Shown here: positions 6,352 through 7,051 of the stretch, piece after piece | Position numbering within the stretch: position 1 is the first letter of the stretch | Layout of the letters: every line of letters starts with the position of its first letter | DNA from: Alphaproteobacteria bacterium | Lineage (GTDB): Bacteria > Pseudomonadota > Alphaproteobacteria > ATCC43930 > CGMCC-115725 | Length of the DNA: 7,051 nt | Assembly (NCBI GenBank): GCA_017353855.1 | Contig: JAFMSA010000213.1 | Location: 1 to 7,051 of the forward strand | Reading direction: 5' to 3' | The notes under the pieces: generated by a model | What the model saw: the letters and a program-made list of their open reading frames with translations, nothing else | The model's database searches: none | What the model was told of the DNA's origin: nothing | Position numbers and translations under genes: made by a program

Positions 6352-6615
6352 GATCACTACTTGGTGTATCCGCGAGTCGGCTTTATCATCACCAACCTGG
6401 CGCGGCTCGCCGAGCGCTGCCTTTAGCACCAGCGGCCGCAGCGGAGCAGATCAAGGAGGGCAAGGGTGCGATCAAGTGACGCGGCTGTTATGCCGAACCC
6501 TTCGCGGCCGGCGTCGTGTGTCTCCAACTTCATGTGCGGGCCTCTATTGCGACAGAGGTTCGCCGACATCCTCTCAATGATCTCCTCGTCGGGCACCGTC
6601 CGCCCCGGAACACAG
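6352..6615 (+). mobile_element. IS1380-family transposase remnant, C-terminal part with internal deletion
   Basis: Pieces in successive frames match the C-terminus of IS1380-type DDE transposases, very common in Bradyrhizobium: YPRVGFIITNLARLAER (frame from 6352), EQIKEGKGAIK (6444-6476), TRLLCR (from 6479), FAAGVVCLQLHV (from 6501), and RFADILSMI (from 6556), the usual last helix. In complete members the EQ-x-IKEGK segment holds the last catalytic acidic residue. Between the QLH and FADIL motifs a full enzyme has roughly 60 residues, but here only about 20 bases remain, so about 170 bases have been deleted. A single base is also missing where the family has a tryptophan after GAIK, giving TGA at 6477-6479. 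No N-terminal two-thirds and no terminal inverted repeats were found, so this is an inactive fragment and its outer limits are approximate. Confidence 0.72.
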
Positions 6616-6802
6616 CTGCGGTCACCTGTGGCAACCGACGACCGGTGGGCCCTGTAGTTGCCAATCCTCCTGCTACGACAGCCTTTTGTCCACGGCGGCT
6701 CGGTTTGCGGTTGCTTAAGCCGGTCAAAGGGATGATCGTGCGAAACCAACGGCAATTTGGCGAATGTCGCCTAAGGAGAATGGTAGAAGCGAGGCCGCGT
6801 CG
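6616..6802. other. Gap between the transposase remnant and the ABC ATPase
   Basis: I see no gene or recognisable repeat here. It may contain the lost right end of the insertion sequence and the decayed 5' flank of the ABC gene. No inverted repeat could be matched by eye. Confidence 0.4.
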
Positions 6803-7051
6803 ATGGGAGGAAGGAAGCGCGCGCTTTGTCATCACGCCTGGAAGACAGGGATCTATCTGCACACTGAATTCCGTACCGGCGCCGGGGTCATGTGCGCGGT
6901 CGACGGCATTTCCTATCCCGTCGAAGCAAACGGGAGCCTGGTGATCGTCGGCAAGAGTGGATCGGGTACGCCGGCCGGCCCGCTCTCCATTCTTCGCCTG
7001 ATCCCAAACCCTCCCGACCCAATGGCCGGAGGCGACACCCGCTTCGGCGTC
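6803..7051 (+). pseudogene. Oligopeptide-type ABC ATPase, N-terminal part, Walker A lysine lost, cut by window edge
   Basis: An open frame runs from ATG 6803 to the window end (83 codons, no stop). From residue 19 it follows the N-terminus of the Dpp/Opp peptide-importer ATPases: LHTEFRTGAGVM, AVDGISYPV, LVIVGKSGSG, then LSILRLIPNPPDPM and GGDTRF, where the family has a serine- or leucine-rich helix and IVGGSIRF. The Walker A loop at residues 50-57 reads G-K-S-G-S-G-T-P instead of G-E-S-G-S-G-K-S. The phosphate-binding lysine and the following serine are replaced by threonine and proline, each explicable by one base change (AAG to ACG, TCG to CCG). Such a site should not bind ATP normally. 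Residues 1-18 do not fit the family, while the neighbouring frame reads LEDRDL just upstream, the expected family start, so a frameshift near 6855 has probably displaced the true N-terminus. An inactive pseudogene is the most likely reading. The rest lies outside the window. Confidence 0.62.

Noticed and set aside
1..7051. CRISPR array, tRNA, rRNA, or complete insertion sequence
   Set aside because: No regularly spaced repeats, cloverleaf or rRNA-like stretches were seen. The only transposase is a fragment without visible terminal repeats.

Overview
The base composition (high GC), codon use and protein families suggest an alphaproteobacterium of the Bradyrhizobium / Nitrobacteraceae type. Three things point there: an ACS-type MFS carrier, a small secreted GCG-motif protein, and remnants of serine recombinase and IS1380-type transposase of the kind common in Bradyrhizobium accessory DNA. 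This assignment is inferred from sequence character only; no marker gene is present.

Three genes look intact. A secreted or periplasmic serine hydrolase of the class C beta-lactamase / esterase superfamily lies at 348-1916 on the minus strand. A small exported two-cysteine protein lies at 3463-3714 on the plus strand. A 12-helix MFS carrier of the anion:cation symporter type lies at 4010-5344 on the minus strand.

Most of the rest is a gene graveyard. Going left to right it holds: a 5'-truncated unrecognised coding tail (70-291, minus); the C-terminal part of a large serine recombinase broken by two frameshifts (2028-2345, plus); a minus-strand cluster (3370 down to 2328) made of an acidic 115-codon ORF, an 85-codon ORF with a strong ribosome binding site, and a stop/start-coupled frameshifted gene; a frameshifted DUF2147-like secreted protein (5854-6230, plus); an IS1380-family transposase C-terminus with an internal deletion (6352-6615, plus); and the start of an oligopeptide-type ABC ATPase whose Walker A lysine and serine are both replaced, running off the right edge (6803-7051, plus).

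The 522- and 444-codon genes are uninterrupted, so the many small indels in the other loci are more likely real decay than poor sequence quality. The best overall reading is an eroded mobile or genomic-island segment in which a few cargo or host genes survive. The serine hydrolase and the MFS carrier are not in an operon with each other, and no shared pathway can be claimed. I see no CRISPR array, tRNA, rRNA or complete mobile element, and no convincing new multi-gene system.
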